Below are positions 47,901 to 61,060 of a stretch of DNA of 64,000 nt, in pieces. The stretch covers positions 29,302,501 through 29,366,500 of the forward strand of contig JAKSXM010000231.1 of the NCBI GenBank assembly GCA_022575985.1, written 5' to 3'. The first letter of the stretch is position 1. Every line of letters starts with the position of its first letter. Origin of the DNA: Anagrus nilaparvatae. Taxonomy: Eukaryota; Arthropoda; Insecta; Hymenoptera; Mymaridae. The notes beneath the pieces were generated by a model. That model was given only the letters and a program-made list of their open reading frames with translations. It searched no databases and was not told the origin of the DNA. The translations under genes and the position numbers were made by a program.

Positions 47901-50900
47901 ATTTTCCATAATGTTTAAATTTTTCGTTTTTATTTATACCTAAATCAAAGTTTTGAGTTAATTTTCGGTTTCCAGAACACCATGACCTGTAAGTACGTAA
48001 TCCACCTACTAAAACCTATTAATACAAAAAACAAAAAATTTTATTTATCAATAATAATTATTTAATTTGAAAGAATTATTACTAACTTATTCATAAAAAA
48101 AATGAAAAATCATTTTTCTGGTCCAATAATTTTTTTCAAAATCCTTGACTTTCATCTAATGCTAAGGTCAAATTCACTTAGAATTACTCATATAAATAAA
48201 TAAAAAAATATTTTATCGTTAAAAAAGTCTATGAAATAAATTATAAAAAATATTAAATATATTTAAAAAAAAAACAGATGAAAAATGAAAGGTATAAAAA
48301 AAAAGAATCAGGTGAAATTGAGTTCAAGAAACTATAATATTTAAAAAAATATAATTAATTAATATTAAAAAAATAAAAATAACATACTTACAATACTGAA
48401 GAAAGGAAGAATTTATTTTATACATTACGATAAAAGGCAAAATTTTATTTTTGCAGGTAGAAATTTTTAAATTTCGATGAAAGGCTATTAAAATACGTGT
48501 AACGTGTTTTTTTTTTTTTATAAATGGAATATTTTATTATTATGTATCATCGAGAAAATTACGTAATAATTAAACACATAACTGTTTACTTTGTAATACT
48601 TGATATTTATAAGGATGGATTAGAGTAAATAATTCTTGTGAAAGTAGCGATATTTCACACAATTATGCATATTATATTGTTTAGTTTTGCTCATCGTTTC
48701 GCTTTTTTTAATATTAGGTTCATTAAAATAGAATTAACAAGGGGAGTACAGTATAATTGGAACACCAAATTACACCATAAATTAAGGTTTATATGGATTG
48801 ATTTATTATATTCAAAAAATATGTTGAACGTACTTGAGCCCTCTGAACTTAGAAACGCAGATATTCGCATATTGTGAAATAGAGGGTTTTAGGATATCTT
48901 GGGAATCAGGGATAGCCAAAAGATGAATAATTCCTTCTGCCAACATTTTTAGAATTTCAGTTAGAAACTCTACAAAAAAATGAACATTAAAAATGATTAA
49001 AATGATAAAATATTGAAATATTTACTATTTTGGTCGGTAATCGTTTAAGTAAAAAAAATTAGTAAATTCACTAGTCAGTAAATTTTTCTAAGAATTTTTA
49101 TAAAAAATTTTTAGAATTTCGTAAGCGTTCCCAAGAAAAACTTACTAAGACTTTAGTGAGTTGGATAGTAATTGAAACATTTATGCGTTATTATCATTAT
49201 CAAAATCAATTTAATACAGATTGTCTCATAAATTATAAAAAATTTATTTCATTTTTGATCTTTAAAATAAATTAATTTTCTGTCAGTAAAATAAATTATG
49301 TATACAGGAAGGAATGATCAATTTTGAAGGGTAGATTACTTTATAATTAATAAACTCAGATATGACGTAATTCTTTAAGCGTTTTAGTTTTTATCATGCT
49401 CACAATATAAAAAAGATTTTCGCACATTTATTAAATTTTTTTTTTTTTATTTTAATTTTGAATAGAGAATTTTTTATCACATTTAGTATATTAAATAATT
49501 TATTAAAATTTAAACAAATAGTTAGAGAAAAAAAGTTGTGGGTCTTACCTCCCCCTTCCATCTAGCTTCATTTCGTCTTCGAAATCAAATTTATACTGAG
49601 TACTTATATTTTTAAGGGAAAAATTTGTCCCTATTGATAGTACCTTACTACCTAGTTTCTAATCCGTATATTAAATCTTTAGAATTTCTGTGATCTGATT
49701 CTTATTCAATTACAAAATCCATAAATTTCTAAAAATTTAACAACAACAAAAATTCTGGGTTTTCAGATGGGTTTTCTTATGAAAAATGATAAAAGTTGTA
49801 TAATTTAAAGAACTAAAAGTAAAAGTAAAAAATTGACTTAATTCAAGCAAAAATAATTTTTTTTTCTTTATGAGGCAAAATTTGTGAAATAACCTCTACC
49901 TGCCAGATTGAATTTTCAAAGTTAGCGAGTACACTATGTCAGATTGCTGTGCTTGAATTTTTAATTTTCAAGAATTTTAAAGCAATTTGATTAAGTTTTC
50001 AAGTCTATTTAAGCAATCTGACAATCTAGATAATCATAGAGGTTCAAACGCGCATGAAAGTAAGCTTACCAAATTTAAGCGCTATACGTCTTAAGGGGAA
50101 GTACAGATTAAAATCCGACTTTTTTGAAAAAACCTAATTTTCAGAAAATGTTAACAAAAAATTGAAAATCGAAGAAGAGGAAAACATTGCCAAGACTTTG
50201 GCGGATTCAAAACTGTGGGTTTGGGTCTTTTTATAGTATGTTTGCTCAGAGAACTTTTTCTTTGAAAATTTATCTTTAAAAAATTATCTTTAAAAAACTA
50301 TTTAAAATTTTGGGTTCCTCATAAAGGAACCATTATGATAGGTGAAATTTTTATTTTTTTTGCATATAAGACCCCAGGAAACTAAAAAACCGGTTTTTAA
50401 AAAAAGTTTTTTGTTTCAAAAATTTTTTTTGATATATTTTATTTTTTTTATTTTTTTTTTTTTTAATTTCGATGTAATACCTCATTTATTTCTATGAAAG
50501 TACTAATATCTGACATGAAAATATGGTTTTTAATCGATATCTTGAATCTGATAATTTGTTTTTTGAATACTTTTGTCTCCAAATTTTTGCCACCAAACGA
50601 TAAAAAAAACACATAATTTTTTTTTCTTTTTGGAACTAGTACCAAATTTTTGAATGGAACATGTTTATAGGGAGGGGGTACTCTGGAAATCGAAAAATCA
50701 AGGGGGGATCGAATGGTACTTACATAATAATTTCGTTTTAGGGACATGGAATAATCCGGGTTTAGGGGCTTAGAATAATTTTGATTTGGGGACTTCTAGG
50801 GATTTTTTGGATTCGATACCTAATTTTTTGAAAATTTTTTTCTCTCAAAATTTTGTGCATTAAAAATTAATAAGAAATTCCATTTCCTTTCCTTTTCAAG

Positions 50901-53430
50901 ACAGTAGCAAATTTTTTTCTAATTGTTTATAAATTAAATATTTCTTTATAATTACTTGCTCATTGAAAATAACAAAATTGATTTCTTAATAACTACATAT
51001 TTTTTTTCATTTATTTTTTATGATTTTTCTGGATTTCATACCTTCAAACCTGCCTCATAATTATACGTTCCCTTTATTTTAACATTTGTATCATGTAGAA
51101 AATTCTTGATAAAATATAAATTTAATTCAAGGTAAAAATCAATCGAAACAGTATACACATATTTATTAATAAGTACACAGAATTTTTATGTACTTACATA
51201 ACATTTAATGACCATTCAATTATAAAGGTATAAACTTTTACATTAAAAAAAATACCCTACACACATGAAACATAAAAAAAAAAATATTTTTATTTTGTTC
51301 TTAAATATCGTTTTTTAAAACTACTTTTCCTTTATTTTATTTTTTTCTCAAGGTAATTTTTATTTTAAATTGCAATAATTATTTTCGATTCAAATTATAT
51401 TATTACTTTATATTTAACGGTTACTGACTTTTTAATTATATATAAAAAAAATTTTGTTTATTAAGATATTTCAAATTTAGTATATTTGTAAAATTTGATA
51501 TAATTTTATAATATTGATAAACGTTAATTTTCATGGGCTATTGAGTATGTGTAACATGTGTATATTTTATTTAAACAAGCATGTAATATTTTTGTAAATT
51601 CAATTTATTGCACCAAATACAATGTATGATAAATTTTTTATCAAAAAATCTCAAACTACATTTTTTTTTTAATTGGCCTGTAATGTCATTATGACAAGGT
51701 TTACGGGCTAAAGGAAACTATATGCTTTGAAAATTGAAAAGGACGATACCAATGACACAGAAATTTTTTTTTTTTGTTATAAATTTAATACATTACATTA
51801 GTTTTGTTGCTTATAAGGATTTAATTTTTTTGCACGTTTGCATGTTTTATGATCCCGAGATGCTAAAAATCCTATTTTCATGCTGCGTTTGCATGTGTGT
51901 GTACTACTATAAGGTTCTTTCTTAGAGTAAACAAAAAATTAGCTCCAGATATCTGAATTTCTTTTTGTTTGATTGAAAAAGTTAGAAATAAATTAAAATT
52001 TAAATAAGAATTTATCAAAAAAATTTAGAAGTTATTCTAATAACTTAAATATTAAATTTAGAAACTTAAATATAATAATATTATATTCAAAGCGACAGCA
52101 GTGTTAAATGTAATCAAAAAATTTGTACGGACGAAAATAGAGCCACGTCAGTTTCATTTATTTTCTGGCTCTAATTAAGCAAAAAGTTTGCTGATTAAGT
52201 CAATTTTCGATCCTTTCTTAAATTTTGAGAAAAAAAAATTTTGTCGTGAATCCAAATTATACCAGTACCAAAAATTAACTCAATCAGCAATACTTTTGAA
52301 AAATGTGTATTTGTTGAAAATTTTTTTCCTTATTTTGGGGGATACAGCGTTGATCACTCAAAGTTGACATTCGAAAATAAACGAAATCTTCAAAATCGTT
52401 TTTAATAGCCAGAAATTTGATAAAATACACTGAGTTAGATTCATTTCCGACCATTAAATTAATATTGCTGGGACTTTGGCTAATATGCTCCTTTTATTCA
52501 AAGAATATTTTGCAAGCATTCATCAGTAAAATTAAGCCTGTTTTTTCAAAACTTAAGGCGACTAAAAAAAATTTGATACTTATCAACTTACTCAGATAAT
52601 TTGAAATCTTGATTAAAATTTCCAAGAGCATTTAAGTTATGGTAAAACATGATCCAGATCTGGAAGGTCAAATACTGTCAAGTAGTTTGGTATTCAATAT
52701 TTATATTTATAGTATTTAAATTGAAGGACACAATAAATGTAAACACAAACTAAAAAAATTTAAATATGTATAGTTATAACAGTTAATAAATTAAAATTAA
52801 ATTAAAAAAATTGAGTAACGATTAATATTTTATCTTATATTTAAGATTTAATTTATTTTATATTGATAAGAATTTTATTAAAAACTTTAAATTATTATTA
52901 AAAATGTCTTGGTTTTATAATTTTAAATTATTTATTGTGAATCTTATAAGTACACCTTAATGAATAAAGTAAATTTAAAATATTTAAATTAAATTCTTTA
53001 TTTATTCTTGTCTGCCATATAAAATAAAATTTTAATTATTTTATTAAATATTATTTAAGGATATAACATTTTTTATAATACATGGTAGAGTAAAAAATCT
53101 TTGTTTTTAGGATGTTTTTTGTTTCGTAAGTTTATTTTAGATATTAGAGCAATTTATTACACACTTACAAAAAAGGATCGAAGGTATTCAAGGCTAATAA
53201 CATAAGTTCATCTGTTTGTACAATTTTTCTACACCCACATAAATTCTTGATTCATGTTGCTTTTTGGGTTTATAAATTAATCCATAGGATAAACAAGATT
53301 GTTCTTAAAGACTGGTACTGACAAAATTTTTTTTTCAAATACATTTTAGAACTTGAAAAGTAAATAAATTTTACCTAAGTTTGTAGAAAATAAATTGTTA
53401 GCTTTTTCACCTTTTTAGAAAGGGCAACTA
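44915..53430. other. 8.5 kb without a recognisable gene
   Basis: I find only repeats. At 45690-45816 a truncated element ends in 'ctggatccgccactg', the inverse of a common hAT-type terminus. At 46500-46720 and 48730-48890 are single-copy relics of the foldback at 53431-54432. At 50313-50420 and 50666-50830 are both modules of the (TG)n repeat family, with a decayed piece at 51820-51910. The remainder is AT-rich DNA with chance frames of 60-95 codons and no motif. Confidence 0.5.
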
Positions 53431-54432
53431 ACAAGGGGAGTTCAATACATTTGGAACACCAAATTACACCAAATGGTTATGGATGAGTTTGTTATGTTGA
53501 AAAAACATGCCGACTACCCTCCGTTCCTTCCAATGGGCCTTCTGGGCCTAGAAACGCAGGGCTCAATGTTATAAAATAGGATTTTTTGGTAATTTTCAAA
53601 GAAACGCCAAAACCTCGCAAGTTAACCAAAACTCTTCTAGATGGTCTCATTTTTTTGGTTTAAGTATCACCTTTCATACGCCGTAAACCGCAATTCATTA
53701 TCACTAATTCTCTCATCACTATAGCCAATTAACCAAACGGTCATTTTTAGCTAAAAATGACCAATTTTTAAAATGCTGCCAAATTTGTAATTTCTGACGA
53801 AAATGGGTTTTATAGGTCTGAAAAAATTTGTACAAGCTTCAAGTTTCCAAAACTTCTTGACTTTACCTTTTGCAATTATTTGTTAACCAGATATGATAAT
53901 TTGAAGTCACAGTCCCAATTTTACTATTTTTTAAAAAAGCTCATTTTTAATGCTAACTTTGAAGAGCCATTTCTTAAAAACGAATCAAGGAAATGAGACG
54001 AGCAAAAAATTTTTGGAAATTTGAAGCTTGTACAAATTTTTTCAGACCTATAAAACCCATTTTCGTCAGAAATTACAAATTTGGCAGCATTTTAAAAATT
54101 GGTCATTTTTAGCTAAAAATGACCGTTTGGTTAATTGGCTATAGTGATGAGAGAATTAGTGATAATAAATTGTGGTTTACGGCGTATGAAAGGTGATACT
54201 TAAACCAAAAAAATGAGACCAACCAGAAGAGTTTTGGTTAACTTGCGAGGTTTTTGCGTTTCTTTGAAAATTACCATAAAATCCTATTTTATAACATTGA
54301 GCCCTGCGTTTCTAGGCCCAGAAGGCCCATTGGAAGGAACGGAGGGTAGTCGGCATGTTTTTTTAACATAAAAAACTCATCCATAACCATTTGGTGTAAT
54401 TCGGTGTTCCAAATGTATTGAACTCCCCTTGT
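53431..54432. repeat. 1-kb foldback with ~430-bp indel-free arms
   Basis: The left end ACAAGGGGAGTTCAATACAT is mirrored at 54413-54432. Checked pairs keep the sum 107863 (for example 53830 with 54033), so the arms align without indels over about 430 bp with few substitutions. The spacer is about 140 bp. It has no terminal TA or longer direct repeat that I can define, and no transposase. Related half-elements occur at 46500-46720 and 48730-48890. Confidence 0.85.
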
Positions 54433-55635
54433 AAGTATTCAAAATTATTTTCCAGGTGTACTTAACAATCAAGTAAAAGTAAACCATTATCTAATCTAGC
54501 TAGAGTTACCCTAACAAATCAGTCATTATTCATATAGTACTAGTGGATCCTCATTTCTTATACACGTTTTCTTGCTCATTGATACATGGAATTTTAAATA
54601 AAAGGATGATATAAAAGTAAAGTATTTTTATACAACTCTACATGGCAAAAAATACAATGTGAGTTTTTCTAAATTTTTTTTTAAAGCAATAATTTTGAAA
54701 AATTAAAAACTTGCATGCTGTATTCAAAATTTTCACAAAGTATTATAGTTATCAATACTGAAATATAAGGGAAAACCTTTCATTCTCTAAAGATAGCTAA
54801 GACTTTTTTACGTGTTAAAATTAAACAAAATAAAATAAAATTTTAAAAAATCAATGATGTTAATAAAAAAATAACTATGAATTGATGTTTTTTTGGTTCA
54901 ATGAACGCTATAAAAGAACTCAAGAAACCAAGTATGTATTTTTAATTTTTATTTTTTTTATAAACTCAAGAATATTCATAAGTATTTATTATATTAGCAG
55001 TTAATTAAATAGTTTTTAAATTCCAATTTTTATATTGCTGTGAAGAGCCTTGTTTTGTAGACATTTTTACCCTGCAAAAGGTCGATGAAATTTTCTACCA
55101 GTTACATGCTTTTTTTGGAATGCTGAATTCGAAAATGAAATCCATTTTTACCTAAAATGCTCGAATTATCTACAATATTTTAGAATATGTAGAATACAAT
55201 ATTGTATATAGAAAATACCTATAAGAATTCGTAAAATTACTTTATTTAGTTATTTATTGTGGGCAGCTGGGTTATTCAAGGTCAAAATGGATTTCATATT
55301 CGTTTCCAGCTACCCAAAAATTATAAGTTACCCAAAGATCTTAAAAAACCCGAAAAAAAATAACCTCTCGATAACCTAAAAATTTCTATTGTAAGCAACT
55401 GGTCTAATCAGTAAAAACGAGTATATTTATTTATATTCAGCAACTAAAAGAACGTAAATAACCGATGGGGAATTTTATCAACCTATAAAAGATTACAAGT
55501 GTTTGCGAAATAGGGCTTCAAGCTCCAAGTCAGGTATATTGGTAAAATTGTATTATGATAAAAAATTTTTACTTTGAGTTACATTGCTTGTTAGTAAAAT
55601 TTTATTTGAAGTAATAAAAGTTTAATATTAAAATT

Positions 55636-56240
55636 AGGGGTATACGGTTACCCAAAATTTCGGGTACCTGTCCAGAAAGATCAGCCTTTTTTCGGGTAGA
55701 GTCGTGTCAGTTTTTGGATAAATCCAAAATGGATATGACAAAAGTTTCAAGATAAAAATTTTTTAAAATTTAGGTATCAGATCCGAGAAGTCGAGTAAAA
55801 TGAAAAAAAAATTAATTACTACGTGGAAAAAAAAAAAATTGTTTTTGTATTTTTTGATTGCAAAACTTTGAGACAAAAATTTTCAAAAAATTAACTATCA
55901 AATCCGAGATATGAAGTAAAAAAGATAATTCATCCAAATTAAAAAAAAAAAAGTAGCTTGAAATTTCTCGATGGAAAAATTTTTGAAAAAAATATTAAGT
56001 CCATTGTAAAATATCACCTGTTAAATACATACACACACTCACGTAATACATAATTTTTTTTTAAACCAAAATTTCACCTATCACTATATGAGGAACCAAA
56101 ACAATAACTTATTACCTATAATTGACAAAAATGGTGTAAAATTTTCCGATTCAAAACCGTACCTTCAGGCATCTGAAACTTTTTTGGTTTATTCGAAAAA
56201 AGATCTGAGCCGAGGCAACAAACCCTGCTTAATGCTTAAA
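55636..56240. repeat. Decayed hAT-like element with an inserted (TG)n-family repeat
   Basis: The left end 'taggggtatacggttaccc' followed by 'aaaatttcgggtacctg' resembles the hAT element at 19997, and 'attcaaaaccgtaccttcag' near 56149 resembles its inner right part. The right terminus is degraded. An inverted piece of the (TG)n repeat ('tttcacctatcac' with 'gaggaacc') lies inside at 56030-56110. Confidence 0.4.
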
Positions 56241-56921
56241 TATTAAAAAATTATGACCCTCATTTCTTATAAATCAAAGTAAATCAAAATATAAAACAAC
56301 CCATAAATATTATTATATCTACCATAAATTTTTTTACACCCACCATGTTACACCTACGATATACATACACGATATTTAAGATCCGCTTAAATTTAAAAAT
56401 AATTTTCTCATTTTCTGTTCTTTATTTCTGAAAAAAAAATAAAAAAAAATTTAAAAAAACAAACAAAAAAACGAAAAGACGTATAAAAATATTATTTTTG
56501 AAAAATTAATGGTATAATAAAATTTTAAATACAAAGTCATAAATATAAAGTATATTAATATTATATAAAAATTTGTTGTATGTATATTACATGTAAATAA
56601 ATTTATAAAACTTGCACAATACACACTCAAAAAAAAATTTATTACAATCTTGCATAAATGTAGAAACGCTTTCAAATGTTATACGTGAAAATTAATTTTG
56701 CTATATTTTGAACCACACAACTGGTTTGTGCGTGTAACTACAACCTAGAGACATAGAACATGTTTCCTACAGCTAAAAAGTTGGTTAAATATTTATATAT
56801 AATTAAAGTTTAATTAAAATGGAAAAGGCACAACTAAATACAATTTGAAAAATTTTGTACTAATTTTTTTTCGTTTCATTGATTTATTCCTGATATTTTA
56901 CCATTTTAATCATTTTTTACT

Positions 56922-57184
56922 TCATATTTTGGTATTTGAAATTGGTATTTTCGACATTCCTCTGCAAGTACTAGATAAAATCACTTCAGATTGGAAACCC
57001 TGCAAACAAGATTTCTGAGATTCCCTACACACATCAAGGCAGTTTAAGCATGTAGAGGCATCGAAGTAATCTGGGGATCGAATTTCTTCAGGAATTGGAC
57101 AATTTAAAGACTTTTCCATTTTTGACCTGACAAACTTATAAGGCATGATTTCATCTATGTATTGTATACATAGGGTGATCGTGC
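56922..57184 (-). CDS. Last coding exon of an unrecognised Cys-rich protein (partial)
   Basis: On the minus strand an acceptor (TTTTTCTAG, ending at 57185) opens a 263-nt exon that stays in frame to TGA at 56924-56922 and encodes about 87 residues. Beyond the first few residues it reads CIQYIDEIMPYKFV, then a Cys-containing stretch: NCPIPEEIRSPDYFD, STCLNCLDVCRES, KSCLQGF and STCRGM, ending NTKI. Seven cysteines in 87 residues, with CxxCxxxC spacing, suggest a disulphide-bonded secreted or extracellular domain. The 5' exon or exons, presumably with a signal peptide, should lie at higher coordinates on this strand; I could not identify them between 57200 and 61000. No family recognised. Codon usage and lack of repeat similarity support a real exon. 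Confidence 0.55.
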
Positions 57185-60100
57185 CTAGAAAAATAATCTT
57201 GTATATTTTGGTGAAAAAATTTTTTGAATACGTTTTAAGAATTAAAAAAATTTTGAGATTATACACACATACATATAAATACAGCTGTGATGTAAAGTTT
57301 TTTTTTGCGTCCGAGGGCCACAAAATGTGCTAATATGCAAACAAATCATTTATACCTAGGACAGCCGACATCTAACTAAAATTCTAAGTTAAAATCTGAG
57401 TACTCTTAAAGTTTTCCTATAGGTCAATGCGTTTTAAGTTATGTCAAATGAAGGAATAAGCCTATGCTCAATCGTTTAGAATATCCGATAAGCATGTACA
57501 AATTTTTAAAAAGGCCTTGTATTATAACACCTGCACGGGCAAAATTTTTAATCTTAAAGCCTGTAGGTGGTCCCAATTTATTTAAATATTACAAATTTAT
57601 TTAAATTTACAAAGATATCCTCTTAATTTGAAATGTTTAAAATGGGTTGGATTTGCCCAAAGGGTTTTCATTTTATCTTATCAGAAGGGGCTGATACAGG
57701 GATAAGGGATTTTTATGGAGGAAGTTCAAATGTTTTTAGAATAATTTAAGTCTTAGTATTTTTTTTTTACTATTTAGGTCATGGGATTCCATTTACAAAA
57801 AAACTAATCGTAAAAACCTATTTTATTTCTGAAAAAAAAAAATAATAATGAAAAAATGAAAATTCTAAAAATCCTTTTTTACAACCCGAATCCTGATTTT
57901 GGAAAATAAAATTTGCGTTTGTAGTAACTGGAATTCCTCGGTCTCTGCATCCCGGGCCATTTTTTTCAGTGTAGTCAATTTTTTTACTGCGGGTACCAGA
58001 TTTTACATCAAATTTCCATATGAAGTTAAAATAAAAAAAACTGTATAGTAATAATTTAATAAAATAAATATAATTCTATTAAAAATTTGTAATGAATTTT
58101 TAAAATAAATTGAATTCAAAAATAATTTTAAACATAAGATTCAATTTTAATAAATTAATTGCATTTTTTTTAAATATTATGTAAATAATTTATTATTTAA
58201 TAAATATTTAAAAAAAAAAAGAAAAAAAAAAGATTATTAATAATAATAAATGTCATAATATTCTTATAAAACTTAAAAAAAAAAACTTTCAAATTTTTTA
58301 ATCAATTATAGATCACTTTCTTCTTTAAAAATATTTCTTTCTTTTTGATCTATGGGAGAACATCAAAAATGTATTGATTATAATTTAAAAAAAAAAACTT
58401 TCTAGGAGGCTATAAAATTTTGAAAAAATTTTTTTTATAATTATGTAAATTTTTTAAAAATATTTTATTACATAAACTTTTTTTTTTAATTAATAAATTC
58501 TTTGTGTATACCATCTATAAAATAAAATATATTCAAATGGACGTAATTATTAATATTTTTCTGCTTTATAGAGTTTATTGTATTTAACTGTCGTTGCTTA
58601 AATTTCATAATTTTTTTAGAAAATGAAATTTATTTGTTAACTTTTTATTTATATTTTAAATAAATTTTTAAATTTGCGTGGTTTTTTTTGGATAATTCTT
58701 GCCCTGGATGTGCATGGCCCCCATACCCCCTGTCCTTGAATCCACCCCTGAATTCACCGAACTAGCCTGAAAGCACAAAATTTGCTGCCTAAAATCAAGG
58801 ATTTTTCTTAAAAAACTAACCCATATAAAAAAATTAAGCTTAATTTTGGGTAAGCTTAATTTTAAAAATTAAGCCTTTTTAGGTTAGTCTACGGACTAAC
58901 GATGTAAAATTACAAGCTTACTTCAGTAAGCTTACCCAAAATTAAGCTTAATCTTTTTACGTGGGAACTCATTGACCGAGACGTATTATGATAACGTACT
59001 TATTTTTAGATGTTATTTCGGAAAAATAGTTTGGATCGATTTCTGGGACCCTTCAGTTCAACTTGGATCAAGTTGAGGTGGAATAAGCTCGAAAAATGTT
59101 AGAGAAATTGGAAAACTTAGACATTTATAGATTTTCACATAAATCTAAGTTGCTACTCTTAAAATCACTTATATTACCAAAGAAGATTTGTATATATGTA
59201 TATGTTACACCCCACAATAAAAAAAACACTATTTATCACATAGTAGAAAGAGCTTAACTTTTTTTACTATTATCTATTAAAAATAAAATAGAATACAATA
59301 AATAATATTATAATATAAAATACATTTTTAATTATTAATTATTAAAATTCAGGAATATAATACCGACTATTAAGTAATTAAATATTATTTTTATTCATTC
59401 TAAAATTATTTACCAAATCGTCTAAAAAATTGAAGATTTCTGACCAATTAATTCTGACTAATTCATGAAATGGTCAGTTTTTGTTTAGGGGGAAACAAAT
59501 ATATCTTCTTTGGTATTAAATGTGCTTTTACCTGTTATTATAATTGTTTTCGATATTTTTAATAGGCAAAATACGTACGTAACTTTCATATATTTTTAGA
59601 AGACTATGTCAAAACAGCATAATTTTCAATTTTAGGGTTGAAAAACAAATCTTTCAAGGAAGTTATTTCTGAGATTATTTCTTTATTAAATTTATACTTA
59701 AATTTTTGTTTGATACACATCAATTAGTAGAAGAAATAATGACAAAACACAAAACTTGGGTATTTTTAATAGTCTGGTTGAAATCACTTGAATTTCACGT
59801 CTGCGGGCTGTAAATGGCAAAGGATGAATTTTTTTTGAAAAATGTTTATCCACTTTTTCATCTTAAAATCATATAATTAATTGATTCGCAGAATTAAAAA
59901 AAAAATTTTTACACCCCAAAAGAGGGAATTTGCCCCCCCCCCCCCTCTCTCGAGAGTCTGTCCAAAGAATAAATACATTTTTAATTGGGGCCAAAATGAA
60001 GCGGATGCAAAAAGTTTCAAAGTGATTTCACTCCGACTGTAGTTATTTAATTTTCTGTCTTTTTCAATAAAGGCAACAAAATCCTAAGAAAAATTTACCA

Positions 60101-60980
60101 TCGTCATAAAATCTTTTCTGTCTAACGTACCGTGAAAAAGGTAACTAAAATATGCTTAAAATGAATTTTTTTTTTAAATTAACCCTGGTTTTTATTTTGA
60201 GTATCAAGGTTTGAAAATTTGAGGGAAGGCCTATATTAAGTGTCTAAAAACATTCTGAAATATTCAGCTCGTTTACACGTATTGAGCTGGAAGCCTTTGA
60301 TGATTTCACTCAGAATCAGTCATAAATAAAAATCCAAGTTATAGCATGTTTGAAAATAGTCACGTGATGAACAAAAACGTACAACAAAATTTGCTGCAGC
60401 AAACAGTAACTAATTCTCGAAATTAGGAAATAATCATGTTGATGGGTCGACCGTTTCATTTTTAACTGTATGCCTGTGCTGTTAAAAATAATGTCGTTGA
60501 ACTTGTAACATAATTATGTTAAAAAGAAAAATATAAACTTCTTTTTTTCTAATTTAGAAAATGAGTTTAAAATTTTTGAAAACCAAATAATTAAAATAAT
60601 TATTTAGTATAAATGATTTTTATAAAAAGAAACTTATAAATATAAACCCTGAGGCTTATTTATTTATCGAAATTCTATTTAAAGGAAGTAAAAAAAGTAA
60701 ATATAATTTTAATTTATAAAAATATCATCAATAATTAAAATATTTAACATCTAAATTTTAACTCATGCACAATACATACACAATAATAAAAAATAAAAGT
60801 AAAATTAGTGGTTGGGACTCTCGAATTAAAAAAAATAACTGAGCGAATCAGAATAAAGAATTAGGGAACCAAAAAGTACGTGGAGAACGCTGGTATATAA
60901 AAAAAAAATCTAGTTTTCGTCAATGCCACTGGACAAGATATTGCGAAATTCAATGGGTTTTTAAGTAGGAGCATCGTAAA
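57185..60980. other. Intergenic or intronic DNA with repeats
   Basis: No coding exon was identified. At 57630-57700 is a piece similar to 1521-1600. Relics of CACTG-type right ends lie at 57930-57976 and a hAT-like terminus 'ttgaatccacccctg' ends at 58750. A small foldback lies at 58820-58965, and a C/CT run at 59935-59952. The missing 5' exon of the Cys-rich gene may lie here. Confidence 0.4.
58820..58965. repeat. 146-bp foldback with AAGCTTAATTTTGGG arms
   Basis: The left 'cccatataaaaaaattaagc' with 'ttaattttgggtaagctt' is mirrored by 'aagcttacccaaaattaagc' with 'ttaatctttttacgtggg'. TTAAGCTTAA palindromes repeat within the arms. MITE-like and non-coding. Confidence 0.65.
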
Positions 60981-60989
60981 AATTTTTGG

Positions 60990-61024
60990 TATAAAAGATC
61001 GAATTGCTTTTTTTTAATGTCAGT
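60990..61024 (+). promoter_or_regulatory. TATA box and TCAGT initiator
   Basis: TATAAAAG at 60990-60997 is followed by TCAGT at 61020-61024. The distance from the first T of the box to the initiator A (61022) is 32 bases, the spacing expected for a focused arthropod promoter. The start codon comes 39 bases after the initiator A. This is the clearest core promoter in the window and supports the gene call that follows. Confidence 0.75.
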
Positions 61025-61060
61025 TTACTTTTGAATTTAGTGTTTATTGAACCAACGAAT

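Noticed and set aside
48638..48877. 79-codon frame
   Set aside because: It overlaps a relic of the foldback at 53431-54432 and has no coding features.
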